DNA from: an uncultured Bacilli bacterium | GTDB taxonomy: Bacteria > Bacillota_I > Bacilli_A > RF39 > UBA660 | Assembly: GCA_910584305.1 (NCBI GenBank) | Contig: CAJTZW010000002.1 | Coordinates: forward strand, 1 to 64,000 | Direction: 5' to 3' | Length of the DNA stretch: 64,000 nucleotides | Part shown: piece after piece, positions 52,918 through 61,234 of the stretch | Numbering within the stretch: the stretch's first letter is position 1 | How the letters are laid out: each line of letters starts with the position of its first letter | Made by a program: the position numbers and the translations under genes | The notes under the pieces: generated by a model | Database searches by the model: none | Seen by the model: only the letters and a program-made list of their open reading frames with translations | Told to the model about the DNA's origin: nothing

Positions 52918-53388
52918 TTATTTATCAACTATTCGTTTTAATTTTTGATATGCAGTATATTCATTTCCTTCTCTTTGACTATCACAAATTGTTATGAATT
53001 GGTCTTTTTCATAATAATGAAATTCTATATACATGGTTTCTAATTCCTTTAGTTTTTTTCTGAACTTTTCTTTTTGGATATCGTGAAAATTTTCTGGAAG
53101 ATAAATTCCTGCATGAAAATCAAAATCATAAAAAAGATCCCTAAATTTCTCCTGTATTGGACCAAATGACATGTATACGACCATTCCAGCCTTATGCAAT
53201 GCTTCTGGCAATTCTCCATCTCCTATAAATTGACCTAATTCTGGGTATAGTGTTAAAAAATCTCTATAACAAGCTATATGTGAATTTGTCATCTTATAAT
53301 AAAAATATGGCAACCAATACTCTTTATAGTTATATTCTTTATTTGCAATAACATATAGTAATTGATCTCTTAAATTTGTATTATCCAT
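52918..53388 (-). CDS. Hypothetical protein
   Basis: 156 residues from the ATG at 53388, chosen because AAAGGAG lies 8 nt upstream. Not recognised; soluble, aromatic-rich (YKEYWLPYFYYKM, FRDLFYDFDFHAGIYLP). It stands 12 nt before fhs in the same direction, so it may be co-transcribed. Confidence 0.55.
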   Translation of the reverse strand: MDNTNLRDQLLYVIANKEYNYKEYWLPYFYYKMTNSHIACYRDFLTLYPELGQFIGDGELPEALHKAGMVVYMSFGPIQEKFRDLFYDFDFHAGIYLPENFHDIQKEKFRKKLKELETMYIEFHYYEKDQFITICDSQREGNEYTAYQKLKRIVDK

Positions 53389-53430
53389 ACTACGAACTCC
53401 TTTGTTAAACATTCCTATTGTATCATATAT

Positions 53431-55017
53431 TTAATCATTTTTATAGATAGATGTGATTGCTTCTGCTACTTTAATGCCATCCATAGCAGCGGTTGTAATT
53501 CCACCAGCATAGCCAGCACCTTCCCCACAGGGATAAATTCCTTTTACATTGGTATTATAAAAGGCATCCCTAATGATTCGAACAGGAGAAGATGTCCTAC
53601 TTTCTATTCCCGCGATAATAGCGTCTTCTCTATCGTATCCTTTGATTTTGGTTCCAAAGTACTCAATACCTTCCTTCAATGAACTACAGATGTATGTTGG
53701 TAAGATTTCATTTAAATTCGCAAAGGTATACATTCCTTTAAAAATTGGTTCTATATTTCCAAATTGTGTTGACAATCTATTTTCTTTGAAATCTTTATAT
53801 AACTGAATAGGTATTTTTCCTTGCCCTTTTTTATATGCAATTGATTCTAATTTTCTTTGAAATTCTAATCCATCTAACGGATGACTTCCAAAATCATCAC
53901 TTGTTACAGTGACTACAATCGCACTATTCGCATTTTTACTATCTCTTTTATAGTTGCTCATTCCGTTAATTGTAAGCATTTTGTCTTCACTACTTGCATT
54001 TACTACATATCCTCCAGGACACATACAGAATGAATATACACCTCTTCCTGTGCTTGCTTGATATGTCAATTTATAACTTGCTGCTTTGAGTTTTGGGTGG
54101 TTGTTCATTCCATATTGGGAAATATTAATCATACTTTGTGGGTGTTCAATACGAATTCCAACAGAAAATGGTTTGGGCGTCATTTCTATATTTTTATCAT
54201 ATAACATTTCAAATGTATCTCTTGCACTATGACCAATGGCTAAAACTAAATTTTCACATGGAATGATTTCTCTATGATTTACTTCGATTGCAACTAATTT
54301 CTGATTCTTTATAGTTAAATTGGTTAGACATGCATTATATCGAAACTCCCCACCCATTTCCACAATTTTATTCCTCATATTTTTAATTACATTTCTTAAA
54401 ATATCTGTCCCTATATGAGGTTTATTTTCATATAATATTTCTTCGTTTGCACCACATAAAACAAAGGTTTCAAAGACTTTTCGCATACGATTTTTTGAAT
54501 CTTTGGATAGTGTATTTAATTTTCCATCAGAAAATGTCCCAGCACCGCCTTCACCAAATTGGACATTAGAATTCTGATTTAGTACTCCTGTACTCCAAAA
54601 CTCCTGTACCGTATGAATTCTATGATCAACATCTTCTCCTCTTTCGATTACCAGTGGCTTATATCCATTTTCAGCAAGTAAATACGCACAGAATAGTCCT
54701 GCAGGACCAGCGCCTACTATAATAATCTGATTTTTCAAACTTTCTGTTCCATGGATGTTAAATTTATATGTTTGATCTGGTGTTTTTAAAACATCTTTTG
54801 TATTTTTTCTTAAAGTTTTATTTTCATCTATACAAGAAATATCGATTTCATAAATAAATTTCAGATTTGGTTTCTTCCTAGCATCAAGTGATTTCTTGTT
54901 AATTTTTATACTATGAATCTCTTTTGTATCTATTTTTAATTTAGTGGCTGTCTTTTTCAGTAATTCTTCTTTGGTATCCTTATTTATATCTACTTCTACT
55001 TGCCTTACTCTAATCAC
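53431..55017 (-). CDS. FAD-dependent oxidoreductase, COG2509-like
   Basis: 528 residues. An N-terminal ~95-residue domain precedes the Rossmann motif IIIVGAGPAGLFCAYLLAENG (start near 97). FGEGGAGTFSDGKL follows, then C-terminal GIYPCGEGAGYAGGITTAAMDG. This is the widely conserved uncharacterised dehydrogenase of Firmicutes. It overlaps the next flavoprotein gene by 8 nt. Confidence 0.85.
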   Translation of the reverse strand: MIRVRQVEVDINKDTKEELLKKTATKLKIDTKEIHSIKINKKSLDARKKPNLKFIYEIDISCIDENKTLRKNTKDVLKTPDQTYKFNIHGTESLKNQIIIVGAGPAGLFCAYLLAENGYKPLVIERGEDVDHRIHTVQEFWSTGVLNQNSNVQFGEGGAGTFSDGKLNTLSKDSKNRMRKVFETFVLCGANEEILYENKPHIGTDILRNVIKNMRNKIVEMGGEFRYNACLTNLTIKNQKLVAIEVNHREIIPCENLVLAIGHSARDTFEMLYDKNIEMTPKPFSVGIRIEHPQSMINISQYGMNNHPKLKAASYKLTYQASTGRGVYSFCMCPGGYVVNASSEDKMLTINGMSNYKRDSKNANSAIVVTVTSDDFGSHPLDGLEFQRKLESIAYKKGQGKIPIQLYKDFKENRLSTQFGNIEPIFKGMYTFANLNEILPTYICSSLKEGIEYFGTKIKGYDREDAIIAGIESRTSSPVRIIRDAFYNTNVKGIYPCGEGAGYAGGITTAAMDGIKVAEAITSIYKND

Positions 55018-56236
55018 TCTCTACACCTCTACCTGCAATCATACCGCTTATCCAAGCAAAGCCTAAATTATATCCCCCACAATCCCCATCTACATCCAAA
55101 AGTTCTCCAGCAATATATAAGCCTTTCACCTTCTTTGATTCCATTGTAATTGGGTTTATTTCTTCTAATGAAACCCCACCACTACACACTTGGGCTTTAT
55201 CAAAGGAATTGGTACCAATAATTTCTAATGGAAAAGCTAAAATCAATTCTACTAAAATTTTCTTTTCATTATCCGTTAGCTGTATCCATGACTTTTGTTT
55301 ATCTATATTACTTATTTTTAGTAAAATATCAACAAGTTTATAATGTAAGAAACCTTCCAATAATTCGTATAGTTTCCTATTTGTCATTGCTTGATTTCTT
55401 TGACCCATCCATTCTATAAAAGCTTGTACATTTCCCGTAAACCAAGGAGCAAAATTAATCATAACAGCTTCTTTTTTGTGGGCATGTAATCCATTGGATA
55501 CAAATCTACTTATATTAAATACACATATTCCGCTAATGCCATATTCCGTTAATTGTAATTCTCCTGATTCTTCTTTACAATACTTCCCATCTTCATATAA
55601 TGTTAACGTAGCATATGTGCGTATTCCATTCCATAATTTAAAATAGTTACCCTCTCCTTTTAACTGAACAAGGGCTGGCAACACGGGGATAATAGTATGT
55701 CCAAATCTTTTTGCCAAATCATAACCAATGCCATCACTTCCCGTTTTAGGGCATGCTTTAGAGCCAGTTGCTAATATTAGCTTATCGCAAGTAATATGTT
55801 CTGTATCTGAATTTATTATAAATTCATTACCTTCTTTTTCAATAGAGTTTACGACTACATTTTCTATCAATGTTACTCCTTCTACCTCTACCTCTTTCTT
55901 AAGCGCATATTGTATACTAGCCGCAATATTAGGATATGGATAATAATATCCTTTGTTTATTTTGGGGACAATCCCAATCGAATGAAAAAACTCTAAGACA
56001 AGATTTTGGTTTTCTACTGTAATAATCTGCGACAAAATATCTGGATTTGAAGAATGATAGTGATTTATATCTTGATCTTCATTCCAATAATTACACTTAC
56101 CATTTCCTGTTATTAATATCTTTTTCCCGCAGGTATTATTTCTTTCTATGATTGTTACTTGATTATTATTTCTTGCAGCCTGAATTGCAGCTACTAGACC
56201 TGAAGCTCCTCCACCTACAACAATGACTCTACTCAT
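55010..56236 (-). CDS. HI0933/YhiN-type flavoprotein
   Basis: 408 residues from the ATG at 56236 (AGGTGATACGT upstream). FAD motif VIVVGGGASGLVAAIQAA near the start, KKILITGNGKCN, LILATGS and the C-terminal GLYIAGELLDVDGDCGGYNLGFAWISG. The family is often labelled aminoacetone oxidase-like. Coupled to the second flavoprotein gene, so they likely work in one redox step. Confidence 0.88.
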   Translation of the reverse strand: MSRVIVVGGGASGLVAAIQAARNNNQVTIIERNNTCGKKILITGNGKCNYWNEDQDINHYHSSNPDILSQIITVENQNLVLEFFHSIGIVPKINKGYYYPYPNIAASIQYALKKEVEVEGVTLIENVVVNSIEKEGNEFIINSDTEHITCDKLILATGSKACPKTGSDGIGYDLAKRFGHTIIPVLPALVQLKGEGNYFKLWNGIRTYATLTLYEDGKYCKEESGELQLTEYGISGICVFNISRFVSNGLHAHKKEAVMINFAPWFTGNVQAFIEWMGQRNQAMTNRKLYELLEGFLHYKLVDILLKISNIDKQKSWIQLTDNEKKILVELILAFPLEIIGTNSFDKAQVCSGGVSLEEINPITMESKKVKGLYIAGELLDVDGDCGGYNLGFAWISGMIAGRGVESD

Positions 56237-56285
56237 ACGTATCACCTATACAGCATTATACCATTTAAAAGCATTAAAAAAGAAG

Positions 56286-57074
56286 CTATTTATGATTTAT
56301 TTTTGCAATAGCCATTTGTAAAACCCGATTTTTATTTGGAATACATGTATTTTCTTTCTTAAAGGCTTCATAATATTCTTCTATCTTATTACATGGAATT
56401 TGATTTACCACTATTGGAGAAAATATTTTTTGAAAATCATTGGGAAGGTAGAATGTATTATTCGCAATATCTACTACCCCACCATCTTCTAACGAGTAAT
56501 ATGAATGATAATAGCGACCACTAAATAAATTTGACATAGTACTTGTTGTAATCATATCATTTATAAATTCTTTATAATATAGGTTCACCATTTCATGACA
56601 CAATCCTTGCAACGGTATTTCGATATTACCTAATATCTTATCTAGTTGAAATACACGAATATCACCATAATCTGTATTTATATGGTATCCTATTTCTAAT
56701 ACCTCCATATCATTTATACTTGGTAATTTTGAAAACGAATCTTCTAATACTTTCTTTTGATACTGATTACTTTGTTTATTTAAACTAGGCTGATTTAATA
56801 TGGAAATAAATCTAAATAATAGGTTTTGTTCATTGTATTTGAAATTCTGCATAAGGTACAACAATACCTCACAGTATTCTCTATATTGAGGATCTAATAA
56901 TATCATTTGAATCAAACTAGTGTATGTGATTCCACAATTCTCCACAGAAAAATGGATATTAAAGTATAACTCTAACTCTTTTATAATTCCTTTACTTATC
57001 AATTCTGTTTCTCGTATTGATTTTCTTTCTGTTTCATTCATAATACGTTCATACGTTTCTTTAAAATTTTCCAT
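56286..57074 (-). CDS. Hypothetical protein
   Basis: 262 residues from the ATG at 57074 with AAAGGTGAT upstream. Not recognised; soluble, with HEMVNLYYKEFI (an HExxx stretch that is not a full HExxH zinc site). 40 nt separates it from the flavoprotein gene downstream. Confidence 0.55.
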   Translation of the reverse strand: MENFKETYERIMNETERKSIRETELISKGIIKELELYFNIHFSVENCGITYTSLIQMILLDPQYREYCEVLLYLMQNFKYNEQNLLFRFISILNQPSLNKQSNQYQKKVLEDSFSKLPSINDMEVLEIGYHINTDYGDIRVFQLDKILGNIEIPLQGLCHEMVNLYYKEFINDMITTSTMSNLFSGRYYHSYYSLEDGGVVDIANNTFYLPNDFQKIFSPIVVNQIPCNKIEEYYEAFKKENTCIPNKNRVLQMAIAKINHK

Positions 57075-57156
57075 GTCCAATCACCTTTTGAGATTATATT
57101 CTAGCATAAAAAGATAGAAAATCAATACCATAAAAAAAATGATAAGCTTTATAATA

Positions 57157-57185
57157 TTGTTAAACATATAGAAATATGTTACTAT
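57157..57185 (+). promoter_or_regulatory. Promoter of tRNA-Leu
   Basis: TTGTTA (57157-57162), 17 nt, TACTAT (57180-57185). Confidence 0.65.
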
Positions 57186-57212
57186 ATATATGATTTCTAA
57201 ACAATTTATTAT

Positions 57213-57297
57213 GCGAGAATGGCGGAATTGGTAGACGCGCTAGCTTCAGGCGCTAGTGGTTCATACTGTGAGGGTTCAAATCCCTTTTCTCGCACCA
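57213..57297 (+). tRNA. tRNA-Leu(CAG)
   Basis: Acceptor GCGAGAA pairs with TTCTCGC. Anticodon stem CTAGC/GCTAG, loop TTCAGGC, anticodon CAG at 57247-57249. Long variable arm (class II). CCA is encoded (57295-57297). The last six bases begin the 113-bp repeat. Confidence 0.95.
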
Positions 57298-57334
57298 GAT
57301 TGATAGTTACTCGAACTTTCGAGTAGCAATAGAA

Positions 57335-57359
57335 AACGACTTGCCAAAAAGTCGTTTTT
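57335..57359 (+). terminator. Terminator of tRNA-Leu
   Basis: AACGACTT, 6-nt loop, AAGTCGTT, then TTT. In the second copy a C-to-T change keeps pairing as G-U. Confidence 0.8.
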
Positions 57360-57368
57360 ATGATATTA

Positions 57369-57397
57369 TGGATATGTCAAGGAAACTTGCATAAAAT
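57369..57397 (+). promoter_or_regulatory. Promoter of the candidate antisense RNA
   Basis: TGGATA (57369-57374), 17 nt, TAAAAT (57392-57397). Conserved in the second copy of the repeat. Confidence 0.5.
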
Positions 57398-57438
57398 AAA
57401 AAAGGAATATCTAGTTTTGAAGCGCTAGGTACTATTCC
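57396..57438 (-). terminator. Terminator of the candidate toxin mRNA
   Basis: Minus strand GGAATA (57433-57438) pairs with TATTCC (57404-57409), with inner CTAG/CTAG, then TTTTTTATTTT. Confidence 0.6.
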
Positions 57439-57482
57439 GTTAAAACAGTATTAGTACCGACTTAAACAGTTGGTACTATTTT
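57404..57482 (+). ncRNA. Candidate type I antitoxin RNA (~79 nt)
   Basis: Runs from the promoter at 57369-57397 to an intrinsic terminator: AGTACC-G-ACT-TAAAC-AGT-T-GGTACT (57451-57475) with tail ATTTTTATT. It is complementary to the last codons and 3' end of the toxin mRNA on the other strand. Confidence 0.55.
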
Positions 57483-57554
57483 TATTAATATGATTAAAAT
57501 CACAATAATAAGGAGTATTATGATGGTGCAAAGATATTTCTCTGACTTTCTCAT
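57462..57554 (-). CDS. Candidate type I toxin, 30-residue hydrophobic peptide
   Basis: From ATG 57554: MRKSEKYLCT, then about 18 hydrophobic residues dominated by Ile and Leu, ending KIVPTV. One membrane helix with a short positive N-terminus, as in small type I toxins. The ribosome binding site AAGGAGGTGA is very strong but lies in a hairpin (57563-57590). Promoter at 57626-57654 and terminator at 57396-57438. An antisense RNA overlaps the 3' end. No sequence match to a named toxin is claimed. Confidence 0.6.
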   Translation of the reverse strand: MRKSEKYLCTIIILLIIVILIILIKIVPTV

Positions 57555-57562
57555 AATGTCAC

Positions 57563-57590
57563 CTCCTTCCACTTTTATAAAGTAAAGGAG
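57563..57590 (-). promoter_or_regulatory. Shine-Dalgarno-sequestering hairpin of the toxin mRNA
   Basis: Minus strand CTCCTT (57585-57590) pairs with AAGGAG (57563-57568), and ACTTT with AAAGT inside (11 bp in all, with a small bulge, loop ATA). It buries the ribosome binding site. Confidence 0.7.
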
Positions 57591-57625
57591 AATAGTACCT
57601 AAACTAACTAAATATTCCTATAAAA

Positions 57626-57654
57626 ATTATACTAGATAATTAAGTTTGTTACAA
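57626..57654 (-). promoter_or_regulatory. Promoter of the toxin gene
   Basis: Minus strand TTGTAA (57649-57654), 17 nt, TATAAT (57626-57631). It gives a ~65-nt leader. Confidence 0.65.
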
Positions 57655-57672
57655 TAAGTTTAACTATATTTT

Positions 57673-57718
57673 GTCAATTTAGAAAACACACTTGTATATT
57701 GCCAAAAGCAATATACTT
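57673..57718 (+). promoter_or_regulatory. Possible promoter and leader hairpin of the amidotransferase gene
   Basis: TTGTCA (57673-57678), 18 nt, TATATT (57697-57702). The perfect stem GTATATTGC-CAAAA-GCAATATAC (57696-57718) overlaps the -10, so it acts as a DNA dyad or upstream operator. Confidence 0.4.
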
Positions 57719-57734
57719 AATGGGAGTTGATTTA

Positions 57735-58427
57735 ATGAAACCGATAATAGGTATTGTTAGTAAGCCGTCTATGGAAACCGATATGTGGCATTATATGGAA
57801 ATTGTCGATGATATTAGATATGTTTTAATAAAAAATAATGCTTTAGCTGTTGGTTTTCTTCCATCAGAAAAAAAGATAAAATTCAAAGTTGACGAAGAAT
57901 TAGATACTTATGTTTTAACAGATAATGAAAAAAAGGATTTAGAGATGATACTTAGTAGACTAGATGGAGTAATACTAGAAGGAGGACTAGTTAGTAATCA
58001 ATATGAAGAAGAGATTGCAAAAATTTGTATAAAGAAAGATATTCCTGTATTAGGAATATGTTCTGGATTTAATAATTTGATTAGAGCTTTAGATGGAAAA
58101 GTTCATATTGATTCTAATACTTTTCATAATCAATTTGGCTCAAAAATTGCGCATGAAGTAGAAATAGCAGAAAATTCTAAATTATTTAATATATTAAAAG
58201 AAACTAAAATAATTGTAAATAGCATTCATACCTGTATTGCAAATGAAAATGAAATAAAAGGATATAAAGTTGTCGCAAAGTGTCCAATTGATAACACAGT
58301 AGAAGCAATAGAACTTGAAAACAAAAAATTTGTAATGGGAATAAAATGGCATCCAGAATTAATGGAATCTATGAATTCTATATTTGCTGAATTTGTTAGA
58401 GTATGTGGAGAAAAATATGATATATAA
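57735..58427 (+). CDS. Class I glutamine amidotransferase-like hydrolase (peptidase C26)
   Basis: 230 residues from the ATG at 57735 (GGGAG upstream). KPIIGIVSKPS start, GVILEGGLVSN, nucleophile GICSGFNNL (Cys near 113), and WHPE near the end (His and Glu). This is the PuuD-like gamma-glutamyl-hydrolase group. No polyamine or folate genes adjoin it. Codon use is more AT-rich than in the core genes, and the gene lies in the repeat-bounded island. Confidence 0.8.
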   Translation: MKPIIGIVSKPSMETDMWHYMEIVDDIRYVLIKNNALAVGFLPSEKKIKFKVDEELDTYVLTDNEKKDLEMILSRLDGVILEGGLVSNQYEEEIAKICIKKDIPVLGICSGFNNLIRALDGKVHIDSNTFHNQFGSKIAHEVEIAENSKLFNILKETKIIVNSIHTCIANENEIKGYKVVAKCPIDNTVEAIELENKKFVMGIKWHPELMESMNSIFAEFVRVCGEKYDI

Positions 58428-58836
58428 AGGATATAAAATTAGAGTTAGATGTATTGATTGGGAACAAGTGGATTTATTAGATCGTTATTGGAAGCTATTT
58501 ACTTCATATGTCGAATCAGAAAAGTTAATTGGATTAGGTATGAATTGGACTGAGGATTACTTATACTTTGATTATGCTTTAGGAGTTATAGATGATGAAG
58601 ATACATTAAATAAAATAAAATCTATTGATTTATCTGAAACAGAATTTGATATAAATTATATTGAAATTAGTTTGCCTAATTTTGAAGAATGGGAAACATT
58701 TAAAGGAAAAGAAAAAGACTTGAAACAAATATATGAAAATAAAATTGATTGTTATAACAAACTATATAATTATGAATTAGAATATATTGATGGTAAAGGA
58801 AATTTGGAAATTAAAATTCACTATACAAGTGCTTAA
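58417..58836 (+). CDS. Hypothetical protein coupled to the amidotransferase
   Basis: 139 residues from the ATG at 58417, overlapping the upstream gene by 11 nt. Two similar halves of strand-helix type (DWEQVDLLDRYWKLF; EEWETFKGKEKDLKQIYE) recall small-molecule binding GyrI-like domains, weakly. Acidic, soluble. It ends before the terminator at 58896. Confidence 0.5.
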   Translation: MIYKGYKIRVRCIDWEQVDLLDRYWKLFTSYVESEKLIGLGMNWTEDYLYFDYALGVIDDEDTLNKIKSIDLSETEFDINYIEISLPNFEEWETFKGKEKDLKQIYENKIDCYNKLYNYELEYIDGKGNLEIKIHYTSA

Positions 58837-58895
58837 TAAAAATAGTAAGAAAAGTTATTATACCTCCTCCTTTAGGGCACCATTATTACAGATAT

Positions 58896-58919
58896 CCGAA
58901 CCTCTTATGGTTCGGTTTT
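58896..58919 (+). terminator. Terminator of the amidotransferase operon
   Basis: CCGAACC-6 nt-GGTTCGG, then TTTTA. Confidence 0.85.
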
Positions 58920-58980
58920 AGTTGACAAACAAATTGATATACATTTTTAATAAATATACAAAGCGTCCGAGGCAAATAAA

Positions 58981-59033
58981 ATTATTCCAGTATAATGGAA
59001 TAATTTTACAAAAATTGTATATAATAGTATAAT
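58981..59033 (+). promoter_or_regulatory. Promoter of the AAA ATPase with upstream palindrome
   Basis: TTTACA (59005-59010), 17 nt, TATAAT (59028-59033). Just upstream is ATTATTCCA-6 nt-TGGAATAAT (58981-59004), a 9-bp inverted repeat and candidate operator. Confidence 0.65.
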
Positions 59034-59051
59034 GTAAATGAGGTGATTTGT

Positions 59052-60251
59052 ATGCTTATTAGAGAAAAATATTTATCTAAAATTAGGGGATTTTATCATA
59101 CTGAATCATTAATAAAAATAATATATGGAATGAGAAGAAGTGGAAAATCAGTTATTTTAAATCAAATAATGGATGAAATTATTAATTTGGGTATTAATAA
59201 AGATAACATAATTTATATCAATTTTGAATCATTAAAATATGATTTTATAAAAAGTGCAAAAGATTTATATAACTATATTGAGTCATTAAAAGTTAATGAT
59301 AATAAATATTATGTTTTTTTAGATGAAATACAAAAAATTGAAGATTTTGAAAAAGGAATTAATTCTCTTAGAATTACAAATGATTATAGTATTTTTATTA
59401 CTGGATCAAATAGTAGAATGACTTTACTTGAATTATCAACTGATTTATCTGGAAGATATGTTAGTTTTAGAATAAATCCATTATCGTTTAAAGAAATAGT
59501 TGAATTAACAAATACCAAAGAACAAGATTATGAAAAATTATTATATGATATTTTTAAATGGGGAGGTCTACCGCAAAGATTCTTATTCACTAAAAATGAA
59601 GATAAAGTCAGTTATTTATCCAGCGTTTATGATTCTATTATATTGAGGGATATAGTAGAAAGACTAGGAATAAAAGATATAGCATCATTTAATAAAGTTC
59701 TACAATATATATTAGATACTGAAACTAGAGAATTTTCCAGAGATAATGTAATGGAATATTTAAAAAAAGAATATCATGAAATAGCTAATGATACTCTATA
59801 TAATTATTTAGAAGCCTTTTCATCAACATTTATTATGAATAAAGTATATAGATATGATATACATGGTAAAAACATTTTAAAAACATTAAATAAATATTAT
59901 GCTAATGATTTAGGCATTAAGCAAATTAAAACCAATAATGAAGAGATTAATTATTCGGTGGCTTTAGAAAATATTGTTTATAATGATTTAATAGGAAAGG
60001 ATTATAAAGTATTTATTGGTAAAACTAAAAAAGGTGAAATTGATTTTATTGCATCAAAATCTAATAATTTTAAGTATATTCAAGTATGTTATGATTTGTC
60101 AGATGAAAATACAAGAAGCAGGGAATTTAGTGCTTTTGATGACATTGAAGATTCTGAAAAATACATAGTTACTTTAACAAAAGAAAACTATTCTAACAAT
60201 GAAGTTAAACAAATAAATATTTTTGATTTCCTAATGAATGATGATTTTTAA
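59052..60251 (+). CDS. AAA_14/DUF4143-type ATPase
   Basis: 399 residues from the ATG at 59052 (AGGTG upstream). Walker A GMRRSGKSVIL (near 29-39), Walker B YYVFLDEIQ (near 98), sensor FITGSNSRM, arginine finger region LSGRYVSF; a C-terminal DUF4143 nuclease-like domain has KTKKGEIDFIASK with GEIDF-x-K, the PD-(D/E)XK-like core. Function unknown; often on mobile or accessory segments. Own promoter. Confidence 0.88.
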   Translation: MLIREKYLSKIRGFYHTESLIKIIYGMRRSGKSVILNQIMDEIINLGINKDNIIYINFESLKYDFIKSAKDLYNYIESLKVNDNKYYVFLDEIQKIEDFEKGINSLRITNDYSIFITGSNSRMTLLELSTDLSGRYVSFRINPLSFKEIVELTNTKEQDYEKLLYDIFKWGGLPQRFLFTKNEDKVSYLSSVYDSIILRDIVERLGIKDIASFNKVLQYILDTETREFSRDNVMEYLKKEYHEIANDTLYNYLEAFSSTFIMNKVYRYDIHGKNILKTLNKYYANDLGIKQIKTNNEEINYSVALENIVYNDLIGKDYKVFIGKTKKGEIDFIASKSNNFKYIQVCYDLSDENTRSREFSAFDDIEDSEKYIVTLTKENYSNNEVKQINIFDFLMNDDF

Positions 60252-60375
60252 TATAATATGTCACCTCAGTATTGCTGATAAAATTAGAAAATTTTAAAAT
60301 AGTTATAGAAGTTGATACAAATATTATATTGATTACTTAATTTAACGAGAAAAGTTTGAAATAACTTGCTTATCG
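60252..60375. other. Intergenic, nothing firm
   Basis: AT-rich, no open frame or hairpin of note. The last 25 nt (TTTGAAATAACTTGC, then TATCG before GCACCA) faintly resemble a decayed tRNA T-arm and acceptor end. Confidence 0.3.
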
Positions 60376-60488
60376 GCACCAGATTGATAGTTACTCGAAC
60401 TTTTGGGTAGTAATAGAAAATGACTTGTCAAAAAGTCGTTTTTATGTTATTATGGATACGTCAAGGGAACTTGCATAAAATAAAAAAG
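60376..60488. repeat. 113-bp direct repeat, copy 2
   Basis: Same length and order as 57292-57404. The changes inside both stems (for example TTCGAGTA to TTTGGGTA) keep pairing as G-U. Promoter TGGATA (60453-60458), 17 nt, TAAAAT (60476-60481) is intact. Confidence 0.9.
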
Positions 60489-60565
60489 AACATTCAATAT
60501 GCCAGTGTTGAGTGTTGCCATTTAATTGGTTACCACCTAACTCATGAGTTAGGTGGATTTCTTTT
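60488..60565 (+). ncRNA. Candidate orphan small RNA (~78 nt)
   Basis: Begins after the copy-2 promoter and ends at a perfect terminator CCACCTAACT-CATG-AGTTAGGTGG (60533-60556) plus ATTTCTTTT. Its body does not match the antisense RNA at 57404-57482, and no toxin frame opposes it. Confidence 0.5.
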
Positions 60566-60646
60566 ATATTAAAGTTACAAATAACAATAATAGTAATTAG
60601 GGAAATCTATTATATAGTTAACTAACTATGTAGGGGGATTATGTAT

Positions 60647-61204
60647 ATGATAATTCGAAATAAATTAGAAAGTATAGAAAAAATAAATAAATTAGGATTA
60701 AATAAATTTCCAGAGGAATTATTTAAAGATAAAGAAAAAGATAAGGTTAAAGAATTTTTAGAGAGTAATCCTGCTAAGTATTATGCTATTAGAGATAGAT
60801 CAAAAGCAAGTGGAGTTTTTAAGTTAGCAGTTGATTATGACAAAGTTATGCAAGAAATTGAAGATTATAATTTATTTACAATCAATGTTAGTTCATATAA
60901 CTATGTGGATAATCAATTGCTAGCTGGTGAAATACAGTTTTTAAGCAACAACGAAGTATATGCCACATTATCAACGAATATAGGTGCTTCTGCAAGGGAT
61001 GCCACCCTACATCCAACCTTTAATATTAAAACTGATATATTTGATGATAAGACTTTAATGAAAATACCTCATTTTGATTATATTTATACTTATGTGATAA
61101 ATAATAATTTAAAGGATGTTATCATTGAATTTGCTTTATTTGATAAAGAAGTTGGCATCAAAAAAGAAAAAATAATCGTATATGAGCTTAGAACTCATTA
61201 TTAA
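60647..61204 (+). CDS. Hypothetical protein
   Basis: 185 residues from the second ATG (60647), better spaced from AGGGGG than 60641. Not recognised. N-terminal half helical, with AKYYAIRDRSKASGVFKL; C-terminal half mixed strands. Soluble. It lies just outside the second repeat copy and ends at a strong bidirectional terminator. Confidence 0.55.
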   Translation: MIIRNKLESIEKINKLGLNKFPEELFKDKEKDKVKEFLESNPAKYYAIRDRSKASGVFKLAVDYDKVMQEIEDYNLFTINVSSYNYVDNQLLAGEIQFLSNNEVYATLSTNIGASARDATLHPTFNIKTDIFDDKTLMKIPHFDYIYTYVINNNLKDVIIEFALFDKEVGIKKEKIIVYELRTHY

Positions 61205-61231
61205 AAAAGTATTAGTCCCCTAATACTTTTT
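61204..61231. terminator. Bidirectional terminator
   Basis: AAAAAGTATTAG-TCCC-CTAATACTTTTT, a 12-bp stem between convergent genes. Confidence 0.88.
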
Positions 61232-61234
61232 TTG

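Larger units (their letters stand above)
57292..57404. repeat. 113-bp direct repeat, copy 1
   Basis: Starts at GCACCA of the tRNA end. About 8 mismatches and no gaps against 60376-60488 by eye. Contains the hairpin TACTCG-AACTTT-CGAGTA, a terminator (57335-57359) and a promoter (57369-57397). Confidence 0.9.

Noticed and set aside
57520..57585. 21-codon plus-strand frame with AAGGAG, opposite the toxin gene
   Set aside because: The peptide is not hydrophobic and the frame is the complement of the toxin ribosome binding site and start; the minus-strand reading has promoter, hairpin and terminator.
58855..58880. Minus-strand AAAGGAGGAGG that looks like a strong ribosome binding site
   Set aside because: No start codon follows at a usable distance; only a short hydrophobic-looking frame beginning with ATA. 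It might be a dead relic of another small toxin gene, but that cannot be supported.
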